Source of the DNA: Flavobacteriaceae bacterium
GTDB lineage: Bacteria; Bacteroidota; Bacteroidia; Flavobacteriales; Flavobacteriaceae
DNA: 35,584 nucleotides
Direction of reading: 5' to 3'
Assembly: GCA_947456955.1 (NCBI GenBank)
Contig: CANGTQ010000018.1
Coordinates: forward strand, 1 to 35,584
This document shows, in pieces, positions 14,943 to 23,355 of this stretch. Position 1 is the stretch's first letter. Every line of letters starts with the position of its first letter. The notes below the pieces were generated by a model, which worked only from the letters and a program-made list of their open reading frames with translations, ran no database searches and was not told the DNA's origin. Made by a program: the position numbers and the translations under genes.

Positions 14943-15668
14943 ATGAAAATCATCGCCGTTATTCCAGCCCGTTATGCTTCTACACGTTTTCCTGCTAAAC
15001 TAATGCAGGATTTAGGTGGAAAAACTGTAATTCAAAGAACCTATCAAGCTGCTGTAAACACAAGGTTATTTTATGATGTTTTTGTTGTAACCGATTCGAT
15101 TTTAATTTATGACGAAATCATTACTAATGGTGGTAAAGCCATTATGAGTATCGCAGCACACGAAAGTGGTAGCGACCGAATTGCCGAAGCTGTCGAGAAT
15201 CTCGATGTTGATATTGTTGTAAATGTTCAAGGCGATGAGCCATTCATTAACACAAAACCATTAGCTGAATTGCTGGATGTTTTCAGAAATGACTTTGATA
15301 AAAAAGTGGATTTGGCTTCGCTGATGTTTGAAATAAAAGATACAGCCGAAATTGAAAATCCGAATAATGTAAAAGTCGTAACCGACCAAAACGGATTTGC
15401 TTTGTACTTTTCACGTTCTGTAATTCCGTATCCAAGAGATATTAATGCAGGAGTTCGCTATATGAAACATATCGGAATTTATGCTTTCCGCAAACAAGCG
15501 CTATTAGACTTTTATCGTTTGCCTATGAAATCGCTCGAGGCTTCCGAAAAACTGGAACAACTTCGCTATTTGGAATTTGGAAAACGTATCAAAATGGTGG
15601 AAACCAATCAAGGAAGTATTGGCATTGACACTCCTGAAGATTTGGAAAAGGCAAGAAAACTTATTTAA
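14943..15668 (+). CDS. kdsB: 3-deoxy-manno-octulosonate cytidylyltransferase (CMP-KDO synthetase)
   Basis: This 241-residue enzyme activates KDO with CTP for lipid A-core assembly in the cytoplasm. Diagnostic motifs are the N-terminal nucleotide-binding '[14 protein letters not shown]' (7-20), '[11 protein letters not shown]' (73-83) and 'NVQGDEPF' (94-101). The C-terminal end '[13 protein letters not shown]' is also typical. Length is normal. It is divergent from the toxin-antitoxin pair and convergent with the channel gene, with only 2 bp between the stops and no visible terminator. Confidence 0.97.
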   Translation: MKIIAVIPARYASTRFPAKLMQDLGGKTVIQRTYQAAVNTRLFYDVFVVTDSILIYDEIITNGGKAIMSIAAHESGSDRIAEAVENLDVDIVVNVQGDEPFINTKPLAELLDVFRNDFDKKVDLASLMFEIKDTAEIENPNNVKVVTDQNGFALYFSRSVIPYPRDINAGVRYMKHIGIYAFRKQALLDFYRLPMKSLEASEKLEQLRYLEFGKRIKMVETNQGSIGIDTPEDLEKARKLI

Positions 15669-15670
15669 AA

Positions 15671-16378
15671 TTATTCCATTTCCTCATTGTCAAAATAACC
15701 TTTGCTTTTTAGTTTCGTTGAAAAGAAATTCAAGAACAACACCACAAAAGACAAGAAGAACATTGCTTGAATACTAACCAAAACTTTTCCAAAAAGTGAT
15801 ATTGGGTAATAATCGCCAAAACCTATTGAGTTTGAGCTTACAATACTAAAATAAATGGCATCAAACCAATGTCCAAATGGCTTGTTCATATTATTACCAT
15901 GAGTATATAAAACAGCAAAAGAAAACACAATTTCCATATAATTAAAAAACAACATCAACATTGATCGTTTATAGGAACGTGGACGAGTAAATAAATCGGA
16001 AGCAAAAATTAAGGTAGGTATATATAATACAGTTTCCAATAACAAATAAATCATTGTATAAAGAATAAAATGATTGTATTGCCAATGATTTGTCAAAATA
16101 AGCAATGGGAATAAAACCTTTGCCAAAACATATAGATCAAGCGCTAAATCTTGATATTCGTGTCCAATTTTATTGGATGCATATTTTATATAAACACCAG
16201 GAAATAACAATTGAGAAGAAGAAAGAAACAATCTTACAATTTTTTCAATTCCGTTATCAAATTGATGATCATTGTTCCAAATAGCTCTAATATTTAAAAT
16301 CCGTCTTTCAATAGGATTGAATTTTGGCTTTTGGTTTGGAGAAACTTTTCCAATCAATAATTTTCTTAAAAATCCCAT
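15671..16378 (-). CDS. Potassium-channel-like membrane protein
   Basis: A 235-residue membrane protein with hydrophobic segments at about 80-96, 103-127, 142-159 and 193-220. A pore helix ('HWFDAIYFSIVSSNSIGFGDYY') lies before the last one. The filter reads SIGFGD (184-189), a variant of the K+ channel TVGYGD, placing it in the Ion_trans_2 group. The N-terminus is cytoplasmic and basic. Its ATG overlaps the stop of the upstream spermidine-synthase-like gene by one base (TAATG), which implies translational coupling. Potassium selectivity is likely but not proven given the altered filter. Confidence 0.82.
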   Translation of the reverse strand: MGFLRKLLIGKVSPNQKPKFNPIERRILNIRAIWNNDHQFDNGIEKIVRLFLSSSQLLFPGVYIKYASNKIGHEYQDLALDLYVLAKVLFPLLILTNHWQYNHFILYTMIYLLLETVLYIPTLIFASDLFTRPRSYKRSMLMLFFNYMEIVFSFAVLYTHGNNMNKPFGHWFDAIYFSIVSSNSIGFGDYYPISLFGKVLVSIQAMFFLSFVVLFLNFFSTKLKSKGYFDNEEME

Positions 16379-17040
16379 TATTTTAGTTTTTTAATTGTAA
16401 ACAATTCATTGTGAATTTCGACTTTCGGATACATTCTTAAGGAATATTCACCGCCGAATTTTGATTTGTAAATCAGGTTTCTTTCTTCTTCTATTTTGTT
16501 AATTACCATAGTATTGAACAAAATAAAACCGTTCAAATTTAGCAACGAATTGATTCTATTTATGAAAAAATCCTGAAACAAAAAGTTAGGCATCGACGTA
16601 TCTTCAAAAATATCAATGATAATCAAATCATATTTTAGCTTGGTTTTTAAAACAAATTCAAAAGCGTCATCAATCACGATTTCAAGATTCTGAATTTTAT
16701 CTAATTCAAAATAACGATTGGCAATATCAATTACGGTTGCATCAATTTCAACACCGGTAATTTTTCCTTTGAATTTGATTTCATCTACCAAAGTTTTTAT
16801 TACACTACCGCCTGCAACACCAAGTACCAAAATACTTTCAAAATTCCGAATGCGTTCAAAACCTATATATTTTAAACCTTTTCTGAGTATTCGTTGTAAG
16901 CTTCCATAAGAATAATTAGTGCTTTTACTGTCTAAAACCAATTCTCCATTGTTCCAAGTTACTTCTAGCGTTTTGCTGACAGCAGAATTTTTTTGGTAAA
17001 TGTTAATCGGAATAAAATAGCTAAACAGTTTTCTAATCAT
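16378..17040 (-). CDS. Spermidine-synthase-fold protein (methyltransferase-like)
   Basis: About 220 residues from the ATG at 17040, which is preferred; the in-frame ATG at 17097 would add 19 residues that overlap the divergent promoter region. The Rossmann core resembles spermidine synthase: 'YSYGSLQR' near 44-50, the nucleotide loop 'VLGVAGGSV' (72-80), 'VEID' (97-100), 'DDAFEF' (124-129) and 'YDLIIIDIFED' (137-147), where the Asp sits at the catalytic position of SpeE. The canonical GGGDG loop is changed to GVAGG, and the SpeE N-terminal domain is short. Aminopropyl transfer is therefore uncertain. It is coupled to the channel gene by a 1-bp overlap. Confidence 0.75.
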   Translation of the reverse strand: MIRKLFSYFIPINIYQKNSAVSKTLEVTWNNGELVLDSKSTNYSYGSLQRILRKGLKYIGFERIRNFESILVLGVAGGSVIKTLVDEIKFKGKITGVEIDATVIDIANRYFELDKIQNLEIVIDDAFEFVLKTKLKYDLIIIDIFEDTSMPNFLFQDFFINRINSLLNLNGFILFNTMVINKIEEERNLIYKSKFGGEYSLRMYPKVEIHNELFTIKKLK

Positions 17041-17098
17041 CAATAAATATTTTCTCAAAAGTAATACAGAAACACTAAATTTACGGAAAATATGCATA

Positions 17099-17680
17099 AT
17101 GAAACAACGACTTTATAAATTTATTTTCTACCGTTTACTTGGTTGGAAACTAATTGGTACTGTTGATGCAAGTATTAAAAAATGTGTCATTGCAGTTATT
17201 CCACACACCTGCAACTTTGATTTCTTTTTAGGATTATTTTCTAGAGGAATTATAGGTCTAGAAATGAATTTTGTGGGTAAAAAAGAATTGTTCAAATTTC
17301 CTTTTGGATGGTATTTTAGAAGTGTTGGCGGCGCACCATTAGACCGAAGTGGAGGAAAAAATAATGTAGACGCAACGGTTGCCATTTTTAATAAAAGGGA
17401 AGTTTTCAGATTAGCATTATCTCCGGAAGGAACTCGGAAGAAAGTAACCGAACTTCGAACCGGATTTTATTATATAGCATTAAAAGCTAATGTTCCAATA
17501 ATTCCCGTAGCTTTTGATTATAGTAAAAAGGAGGTCAGAATTGGCAATCCTGTTTATGTAACGGGCAACTATGAAGAAGATATGAAAATTATTTTACCAT
17601 TCTTTAAAGATGCCAAAGGGAAAATTCAGGAAAGAGGATATAGCTTCGCTGAGTTCGGCGATGCCTCCGGTAAAGTATAA
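17099..17680 (+). CDS. 1-acyl-glycerol-3-phosphate acyltransferase family (PlsC-like)
   Basis: A 193-residue acyltransferase with the HX4D motif 'PHTCNFD' (His36, Asp41), 'VGKKELFKFPFGWYFRSVGG' and the substrate motif 'SPEGTRKK' (108-115), followed by 'IPVAFDY'. It lacks a long N-terminal membrane anchor. The family acylates lysophosphatidic acid or related lyso-lipids at the inner membrane; the acceptor is not evident. The gene is divergent from the spermidine-synthase-like gene. The M14 peptidase ATG follows 10 bp after its stop, so the two are co-transcribed. Confidence 0.88.
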   Translation: MKQRLYKFIFYRLLGWKLIGTVDASIKKCVIAVIPHTCNFDFFLGLFSRGIIGLEMNFVGKKELFKFPFGWYFRSVGGAPLDRSGGKNNVDATVAIFNKREVFRLALSPEGTRKKVTELRTGFYYIALKANVPIIPVAFDYSKKEVRIGNPVYVTGNYEEDMKIILPFFKDAKGKIQERGYSFAEFGDASGKV

Positions 17681-17690
17681 AAGCAAACGA

Positions 17691-18830
17691 ATGAATTATT
17701 TAGCACTACATCAACAGTATAAAGAGGAAACAATTTCCGGACGCTATATCACTTTAGAACATATTGAACCTTTAGTTTTAAAACAACAAGCTGAAATTAT
17801 TGGACAATCCGTTTTAGGAAAGTCAATTTATAAATTGCAATTCGGCACAGGGAAAATCAGAATTTTGATGTGGTCACAAATGCATGGAAACGAAAGCACG
17901 ACTACTAAAGCGTTGTTCGACTTTATTAATTTTTTGCATTCTAATACGAAAGAAAGCAGTGTCATTTTAGATCATTTCACTTTTTGTATGTTGCCAATGC
18001 TAAATCCGGATGGCGCCAAATTATACACCAGGGAAAATGCCAACGGAATAGATTTAAACCGGGATGCACAAAATCTATCACAACCCGAAAGCATTGCCTT
18101 GCGAAAAACATTTGAACTATTTGAACCGGATTATTGCTATAATCTTCATGATCAACGGACTATTTATGGCGCGGGCGAAAGTGGAAACACAGCTACAGTT
18201 TCGTTTTTAGCACCTGCTTTCAATGAAAACAGGGATATCAATGATGTTCGAATTAAAGCCATGAATGTTATTGTGGCGATGAACACTACTTTGCAAAATT
18301 TTATCCCAAATCAAGTGGGTCGATTTGACGACTCATTTAATTTAAATTGCGTTGGAGATACTTTCCAATACTTAAAAGTGCCAACAATCCTTTTTGAAGC
18401 GGGACATTTTGCCAACGATTATGAAAGAGAAATAACAAGAAAATATATTTTTATTGCTTTAGTTTCGGGAATTACTTTTTTAAGCGAAAACGATATAGTT
18501 CTCAATGAAATTGATAATTACCTAAAAATTCCGCAAAATAAAGTCGTTTTTTATGATTTTGTTTATAAAAATGTCAAAATAAATTATGATGGTAACGAAA
18601 AAATTATCAATTTTGCTGCTCAGTTCAAAGAAGTTCTAAATAACAAAAAAGTGTTTTTTGAGGCAGAGATTGCTCAAATTGATAATTTAGAAAATTATTT
18701 TGGTCACCTAGAATTAGACGCTAAAGGCGGAACCTACAATGATGGCGAAAGTAATCTTCCTATTTTAGAAAAGAAAGCTAACTTTTATTTAGGAGAAATT
18801 GAAATAGTTAATGGTGCTTTGCTCAAGTAA
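17691..18830 (+). CDS. M14-family zinc carboxypeptidase-like protein
   Basis: A 379-residue protein starting at ATG 17691. An upstream in-frame start at 17610 lies inside the acyltransferase gene and is rejected. Zinc ligands are visible: HGNE (His65, Glu68) and His153 in 'YNLHDQR'. The substrate-binding 'NANGIDLNRD' (116-125) and the catalytic Glu236 in 'LFEAGHF' complete the M14 pattern. There is no signal peptide, so it is probably cytoplasmic and may act on peptides, cell-wall peptides or N-acyl amino acids. The C-terminal 120 residues form an extra beta-rich segment. It follows the acyltransferase by 10 bp. Confidence 0.85.
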   Translation: MNYLALHQQYKEETISGRYITLEHIEPLVLKQQAEIIGQSVLGKSIYKLQFGTGKIRILMWSQMHGNESTTTKALFDFINFLHSNTKESSVILDHFTFCMLPMLNPDGAKLYTRENANGIDLNRDAQNLSQPESIALRKTFELFEPDYCYNLHDQRTIYGAGESGNTATVSFLAPAFNENRDINDVRIKAMNVIVAMNTTLQNFIPNQVGRFDDSFNLNCVGDTFQYLKVPTILFEAGHFANDYEREITRKYIFIALVSGITFLSENDIVLNEIDNYLKIPQNKVVFYDFVYKNVKINYDGNEKIINFAAQFKEVLNNKKVFFEAEIAQIDNLENYFGHLELDAKGGTYNDGESNLPILEKKANFYLGEIEIVNGALLK

Positions 18831-18875
18831 CTATTGAGTTGGCCTTTAAATTAGATTTTAATAAAAATATATTTT

Positions 18876-19358
18876 ATGAGTAAGTTTAAATTAGATGAAG
18901 TAGACCACCAAATTTTGGATATGTTGATAGACAACACCAGAATTCCCTTTACAGATATAGCTAAAAAACTATTGATTTCTGCTGGAACTGTGCATGTAAG
19001 AGTTAAGAAAATGGAAGATCAAGGAATTATTATGGGTTCTTCTTTAACTTTGGATTATGAAAAATTAGGTTACGCTTTTATAGCTTATATTGGTGTGTTT
19101 TTGAATAATACGTCACAAACTAAATTTGTTCTTGAGCGTATAAATGAAATTCCATATATCACAGTGGCTTCTGTTACTACTGGTAAATTTAATATTTTTT
19201 GTAAAATTAGAGCTAAAGATACCAAGCATGCAAAAGATGTGATCTATATGATTGACGATATTGAGGGTGTTTATAGAACCGAAACTATGGTGTCATTAGA
19301 AGAAAGTATAAACGACAAAAAGCGTTTGATGCATACTATTTTTCAAGAATTAGATTAG
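18876..19358 (+). CDS. Lrp/AsnC family transcriptional regulator
   Basis: A 160-residue regulator. The N-terminal winged HTH spans about 6-50 ('LDEVDHQILDMLIDNTRIPF', then 'IAKKLLISAGTVHVRVKKME'). It is followed by a RAM/Lrp ligand-binding domain at about 65-145 ('AYIGVFLNN', 'VTTGKFNIFCKIRA', 'IEGVYRTETMVSL'). Proteins of this family bind amino acids and bend promoter DNA. It lies 45 bp after the M14 peptidase and is closed by a strong terminator. The targets are not visible. Confidence 0.95.
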   Translation: MSKFKLDEVDHQILDMLIDNTRIPFTDIAKKLLISAGTVHVRVKKMEDQGIIMGSSLTLDYEKLGYAFIAYIGVFLNNTSQTKFVLERINEIPYITVASVTTGKFNIFCKIRAKDTKHAKDVIYMIDDIEGVYRTETMVSLEESINDKKRLMHTIFQELD

Positions 19359-19380
19359 TATTAGTTAATAATAAATTTAA

Positions 19381-19409
19381 ACCTCAAGTGACAACTTGAG
19401 GTTTTTTTT
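19381..19409 (+). terminator. Rho-independent terminator after the Lrp gene
   Basis: A perfect 9-bp stem (ACCTCAAGT, 19381-19389, with ACTTGAGGT, 19394-19402), a GACA tetraloop and a following T8 run. Confidence 0.93.
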
Positions 19410-19644
19410 GCGCATTTAAATCAATCATTAACCAAATGGTATATCCAATTATTTGAATACTGCCCCGATGAATTAGATCGCGTTTATTTTTTCAGATATG
19501 CAAAATCATTGAAATGTATTATAGAAATAACAAAAGCGAAACGGATGATGGCACTATATCAAATAAAAAAATATAAAAGAAAAATCAAAGTTCTTATTCT
19601 TTTTCAAAAAAAATGTGACCTTTGCTATACTTATATCATTCCAT
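19410..19644 (+). other. Spacer with an uninterrupted open frame lacking a start
   Basis: From 19410 to the TGA at 19668-19670 one frame is open for 86 codons (fragment 'FEYCPDELDRVYFFRYAKSL'), but it begins inside the terminator and has no early ATG. I do not recognise it. It may be a decayed gene remnant or chance. GACCTTTG at about 19617 may be a weak -7 element for the next gene. Confidence 0.3.
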
Positions 19645-20166
19645 ATGAAACCATCCAATTTACAACCTGAAGAATTTGCAGAGTTTTATGCTACTTATAT
19701 AAACCAGGTTTCTAGCGAATATACACTTATTGAAGAACTTGAAATCTCGGTACATCGCTTCATAAAATTTGTACAAAACATTCCGTTAGATAAATTTGAT
19801 TACCGATATGCCGAAGGAAAATGGACTATAAAAGATATCATTCAGCATTTGATTGACGCCGAAAGAATTTTTGCCTATCGTGCTTTGCGTTTTGCCAGAA
19901 ATGACAAGAACAAATTACCCGGTTTTGAGGAGAACGAATATGTTGACGAAGCTAATGCAATCAAAAGAAGCATTCAGGATTTATTGACTGAATTGGCTGT
20001 TGTCAGACAAGCTACTTTGTTTTTATTTAAATCATTTTCAAATGAAGAATTGTTTCGAATAGGTACTGCTTCAAATAATCAAATGTCAGTTCGGGCTCTT
20101 GGGTTTACCATCATCGGACATCAAAATCACCATCAAAGAGTTTTTGAGGAAAAATGTTTAGGTTAA
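19645..20166 (+). CDS. DinB-superfamily protein
   Basis: A 173-residue four-helix-bundle protein of the DinB/YfiT group. ATG 19645 is chosen; the GTG at 19615 is in frame but would add an unusual hydrophobic leader. Metal-ligand histidines are visible as His68 in 'IIQHLIDAER' and two more in 'GHQNHHQRVF' (His159 and His163). The 'YRYAEGKWTIKDIIQHLIDAE' stretch is typical of the family. Such proteins are metal-binding, and many are thiol-dependent transferases, but the substrate is not predictable. It converges on the acidic-protein gene. Confidence 0.85.
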   Translation: MKPSNLQPEEFAEFYATYINQVSSEYTLIEELEISVHRFIKFVQNIPLDKFDYRYAEGKWTIKDIIQHLIDAERIFAYRALRFARNDKNKLPGFEENEYVDEANAIKRSIQDLLTELAVVRQATLFLFKSFSNEELFRIGTASNNQMSVRALGFTIIGHQNHHQRVFEEKCLG

Positions 20167-20174
20167 AATTCCAA

Positions 20175-20329
20175 TCCCGAAGTTTCGGGACTAAAAAACA
20201 AATTCCAAATAAATTTTAAAAAGTAAATCCCAAATTCCAACTGTATCTAGTTTGGAATTTGGAATTTATAATTTGGTGTTTTTGTATTTTTATATTTTAA
20301 AATTTGGAATTTATAAACTTCCTCGTAGT
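20175..20329. repeat. Intergenic palindromes (TCCCGAA and CCAAATTCC types)
   Basis: 20175-20190 is TCCCGAAGTTTCGGGA, a near copy of the palindrome in rsmD. 20230-20240 (CCAAATTCCAA) pairs perfectly with 20252-20262 (TTGGAATTTGG). Further TTTGGAATTTATAA units follow near 20300. The segment separates two convergent genes and may act as a bidirectional terminator. Confidence 0.75.
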
Positions 20330-20749
20330 TTATTCCTCGTCGTCTTCGTCTTCTTCAAAGTTGTCTGAGGTTTCAAAATCATCATCGTCATCATCGTCAT
20401 CGCCATCTTCAGAACCACCTTTGTCGTTTAACAAATCTTCTTCTTCCTCGTCTTCATTTTCATTTGGTGCATCTTCATCGTCATCTAACCCTTTTATTGG
20501 TTCTATTGGTTCCACTACAGAGTCAATATCTTCTTCATCATATTTTTCCATACGACTAGCTAATTTTGTACTGACTTTAACCAAATAAATTGTGTCTTCT
20601 GTTTTTACTTCAACAGCTTCTATCAATTCGTTTTGGGCATTTCTAAAACGAATAATATCAGAGTCGTCGTAACCTTCAGGGAATTTATCTACCAATAAAT
20701 TCAGAATGTCACCAGTTAGTTTAGCATAATCTACAATAATTCTTCTCAT
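20330..20749 (-). CDS. Acidic-tailed protein of unknown function
   Basis: The 139-residue protein has a compact N-terminal half ('MRRIIVDYAKLTGDILNLLV', then 'YDDSDIIRFRNAQNELIEAVEV', up to about residue 66). This is followed by an almost purely Asp/Glu tail with a run of nine Asp near 117-124. I recall similar flavobacterial proteins carrying the doubtful label 'DNA primase', but no primase motif is present. The tail is encoded by GAT/GAA microsatellite-like DNA and may vary in length between strains. A regulatory or nucleic-acid-mimic role is possible but unsupported. It is 11 bp downstream of the DHS-like gene and probably in its operon. Confidence 0.75.
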   Translation of the reverse strand: MRRIIVDYAKLTGDILNLLVDKFPEGYDDSDIIRFRNAQNELIEAVEVKTEDTIYLVKVSTKLASRMEKYDEEDIDSVVEPIEPIKGLDDDEDAPNENEDEEEEDLLNDKGGSEDGDDDDDDDDFETSDNFEEDEDDEE

Positions 20750-20760
20750 AAAAAAATAGT

Positions 20761-21735
20761 TTATAAATCTAGTAAGTAGGCAAAGATTAAAGGTACAACA
20801 ATAGTCGCATCTGATTCAACAATAAATTTAGGTGTGTGGATATCTAATTTGCCCCAAGTTATTTTCTCATTGGGAACAGCTCCGGAATAAGAACCATAAC
20901 TGGTAGTCGAGTCGGATATTTGACAAAAATAACTCCAAAACGGTACTTCATGCATTTCCATATCCTGGTATAACATCGGCACCACGCAAATTGGAAAATC
21001 TCCGGCAATTCCACCACCAATTTGGAAAAACCCTAAACCTTTTCCAGTTGAATTTTTTGGATACCAATCGGCCAACCACATCATATATTCAATACCACTT
21101 TTCATTGTGGTAGCATTAAATTCTCCTTTGATACAATAGGAAGCAAAAATATTTCCCATGGTACTGTCTTCCCAACCCGGCACTACAATTGGCAAATTCT
21201 TTTCGGCTGCAGCAACCATCCATGAGTCTTTTGGATCAATTTCATAGTATTGTTCTAACACGCCTGAATTAATCATTTGATACATGAATTCATGCGGAAA
21301 ATAACGTTCTCCTTTTGAGTTAGCATTGTTCCATATATCATATAAATGCGATTGTAATCTGCGGAAAGCTTCTTCTTCCGGAATACAAGTATCAGTAACT
21401 CGGTTAAAATGATTTTCTAATAAATCCCATTCTTCCTGCGGACTTAAATCGCGGTAATTTGGAACTCTTTTATAGGAATTGTGAGCTACCAAATTCATAA
21501 TATCTTCTTCCAAATTGGCGCCCGTACAAGAAATGATATGCACTTTATCATGACGAATCATTTCGGCTAATGATTTTCCTAACTCGGCTGTACTCATGGC
21601 GCCGGCAAGTGAAATTAACATTTTGCCATTATCAAGCAAATGTGCTTCATATCCTTTTGCTGCATCAACAAGTGCTGCCGCATTGAAATGTAGGTAATGT
21701 TTTTCTATAAACTGACTGATTGGTCCTTTACTCAT
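20761..21735 (-). CDS. Deoxyhypusine-synthase-family protein (possible homospermidine synthase)
   Basis: A 324-residue protein clearly of the deoxyhypusine synthase fold. It has an NAD-binding 'ISLAGAMSTAELG' (41-53), 'SCTGANLEED' (69-78), 'GFFQIGGGIAGDF' and 'YGSYSGAVPNEKITWGKL'. The catalytic lysine of DHS is kept as Lys296 in WGK. The His pair of eukaryotic DHS after the GGG motif is replaced by Gly-Asp. Bacteria lack eIF5A, so bacterial members use the same aminobutyl-transfer chemistry on polyamines, for example to make homospermidine. The arginine decarboxylase gene lies 163 bp upstream on the same strand, supporting a polyamine role. Confidence 0.88.
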   Translation of the reverse strand: MSKGPISQFIEKHYLHFNAAALVDAAKGYEAHLLDNGKMLISLAGAMSTAELGKSLAEMIRHDKVHIISCTGANLEEDIMNLVAHNSYKRVPNYRDLSPQEEWDLLENHFNRVTDTCIPEEEAFRRLQSHLYDIWNNANSKGERYFPHEFMYQMINSGVLEQYYEIDPKDSWMVAAAEKNLPIVVPGWEDSTMGNIFASYCIKGEFNATTMKSGIEYMMWLADWYPKNSTGKGLGFFQIGGGIAGDFPICVVPMLYQDMEMHEVPFWSYFCQISDSTTSYGSYSGAVPNEKITWGKLDIHTPKFIVESDATIVVPLIFAYLLDL

Positions 21736-21898
21736 TATACGTTTTTGTTTTATTCCACTGAGCTAAATACAATTAGCTTCTCATTATTTAGCTTGAAGAT
21801 TATGACTCAAAGAAAATCTATTTTTTTATAACTACAAACTATTTTTTTTACATTTTTTTATGAAATAAATAAGGGTTGTCTACGCTTAAAATAGTATG

Positions 21899-23299
21899 TT
21901 ATTTTTTTTCGTACCCTAATATTTTCAATACTTCGTCTGAAGTTTGTTGTTCTGAGAAAACCTCAGTAGCTAAAATTCCATTTTCATCACGATCTATCAA
22001 AATATGTCTCGGTTGTGGAATCAAACAGTGATGAAGCCCCCCAAAACCGCCTATAGTTTCTTGATAAGCTCCTGTGTTGAAGAAGCCTATATATAATGGT
22101 TTTTCTTTACTATATTTTGGTAAATACACTGCATTCATATGTTGTTCGGAGTTATAATAATCGTCGCTATCGCATGTTAATCCACCTAATAGCACTCTTT
22201 CATAAGTATCGTTCCATCGGTTAACTGCCAGCATTACAAATCGTTTATTAATTGCCCATGTGTCAGGTAAAGTAGTAATAAATGAACTGTCAATCATATT
22301 CCAGTTCTCTCTGTCGTTTTGTTTCTTTTGATACAAAACCTGATAAATTGCTCCGCCTGATTCTCCTACTGTAAACGATCCAAATTCAGTAAAAATATGA
22401 GGAACATCAATTTCAGCTTCGTCGCAAGCAATTTTTACTTGATTGATAATTTCATCTATCATGTATTGATAATCAAATTCAAATGCCAACGAATTTTTGA
22501 TAGGAAATCCACCACCAATATTTAAGCTATCTAAAGTTGGGCATTCTTTTTTTAATGCTACATAAACCTTAATACATTTTACTAATTCGTTCCAATAGTA
22601 GGCAGTATCCATTATTCCGGTATTGATAAAAAAGTGAAGCATTTTGAGTTCTACTTGTTTATTTTCCTGAATTTGTTTACGATAAAAAGGCACAATGTCT
22701 TTATAGCCAATACCGAGACGGGATGTATAGAATTCAAATTTTGGTTCTTCTTCGGCAGCGATACGGATTCCTATTTTGAATTTGCCATTAATAGCTTCTT
22801 GCAATAAATCTAATTCTTCATAATTGTCAATAATCGGCACCGTTTTATTAAATCCGTTATTAAGCAATCGAGCTATATTTTCAATGTATTGGTCTCTTTT
22901 GAAACCATTACAAATAATATAAGTACTCTTATTTATTTTTCCTTGAGCAATTAAATTCTCAACGATATTAATATCATAAGCTGAAGACGTTTCGATATGA
23001 ACATTGTTTTTAAAAACTTCATTCATGATGAAACTAAAATGGGAGCTTTTGGTACAATAGCAATAATAATATTTTGCATCATACTTATTTTTTTCCATCG
23101 ATTTTCTAAACCAGGACTTGGCTTTATTAATGTTGTTGGAAATTTGTGGTAGATAAGTAAATTTTAAAGGAGTACCATATTGCTCTACCAATTTCATCAA
23201 ATCGATATTATGAAACTGAAGATGGTCTTTGTTTAGCGTGAACTCTTCCTGTGGGAAGTAGAACGTTTGATTTATTAAATCGTAATATTTAGTATTCAT
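21899..23299 (-). CDS. speA: Arginine decarboxylase (short alanine-racemase-fold type)
   Basis: A 466-residue PLP enzyme, shorter than the roughly 650-residue E. coli SpeA but, as I recall, usual for Bacteroidota. The PLP lysine is Lys84 in 'YCYCTKSSH'. Other family motifs are 'IETSSAYDI' (102-110), 'YTSRLGIGY', the 'LNIGGGFP' phosphate loop, 'FTEFGSFTVGESG' and 'YIGFFNTGAYQE' near the C-terminus. It converts arginine to agmatine in the cytoplasm. No agmatinase lies between it and the DHS-like gene. A 59-codon frame lies in its leader and might control it. It could act on another basic amino acid. Confidence 0.9.
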   Translation of the reverse strand: MNTKYYDLINQTFYFPQEEFTLNKDHLQFHNIDLMKLVEQYGTPLKFTYLPQISNNINKAKSWFRKSMEKNKYDAKYYYCYCTKSSHFSFIMNEVFKNNVHIETSSAYDINIVENLIAQGKINKSTYIICNGFKRDQYIENIARLLNNGFNKTVPIIDNYEELDLLQEAINGKFKIGIRIAAEEEPKFEFYTSRLGIGYKDIVPFYRKQIQENKQVELKMLHFFINTGIMDTAYYWNELVKCIKVYVALKKECPTLDSLNIGGGFPIKNSLAFEFDYQYMIDEIINQVKIACDEAEIDVPHIFTEFGSFTVGESGGAIYQVLYQKKQNDRENWNMIDSSFITTLPDTWAINKRFVMLAVNRWNDTYERVLLGGLTCDSDDYYNSEQHMNAVYLPKYSKEKPLYIGFFNTGAYQETIGGFGGLHHCLIPQPRHILIDRDENGILATEVFSEQQTSDEVLKILGYEKK

Positions 23300-23355
23300 T
23301 AGGAGTAGATAATAAGAGATTAAATCATTTTATAAAAAACAAAATAATCTAGAAT

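Noticed and set aside
17610..17690. Extended N-terminus for the M14 peptidase
   Set aside because: The extra 27 codons overlap the acyltransferase gene in another frame; ATG 17691 follows its stop by 10 bp and begins the recognisable domain.
20304..20588. Plus-strand poly-Ser ORF
   Set aside because: It is the antisense shadow of the Asp/Glu triplet run in the acidic-protein gene.
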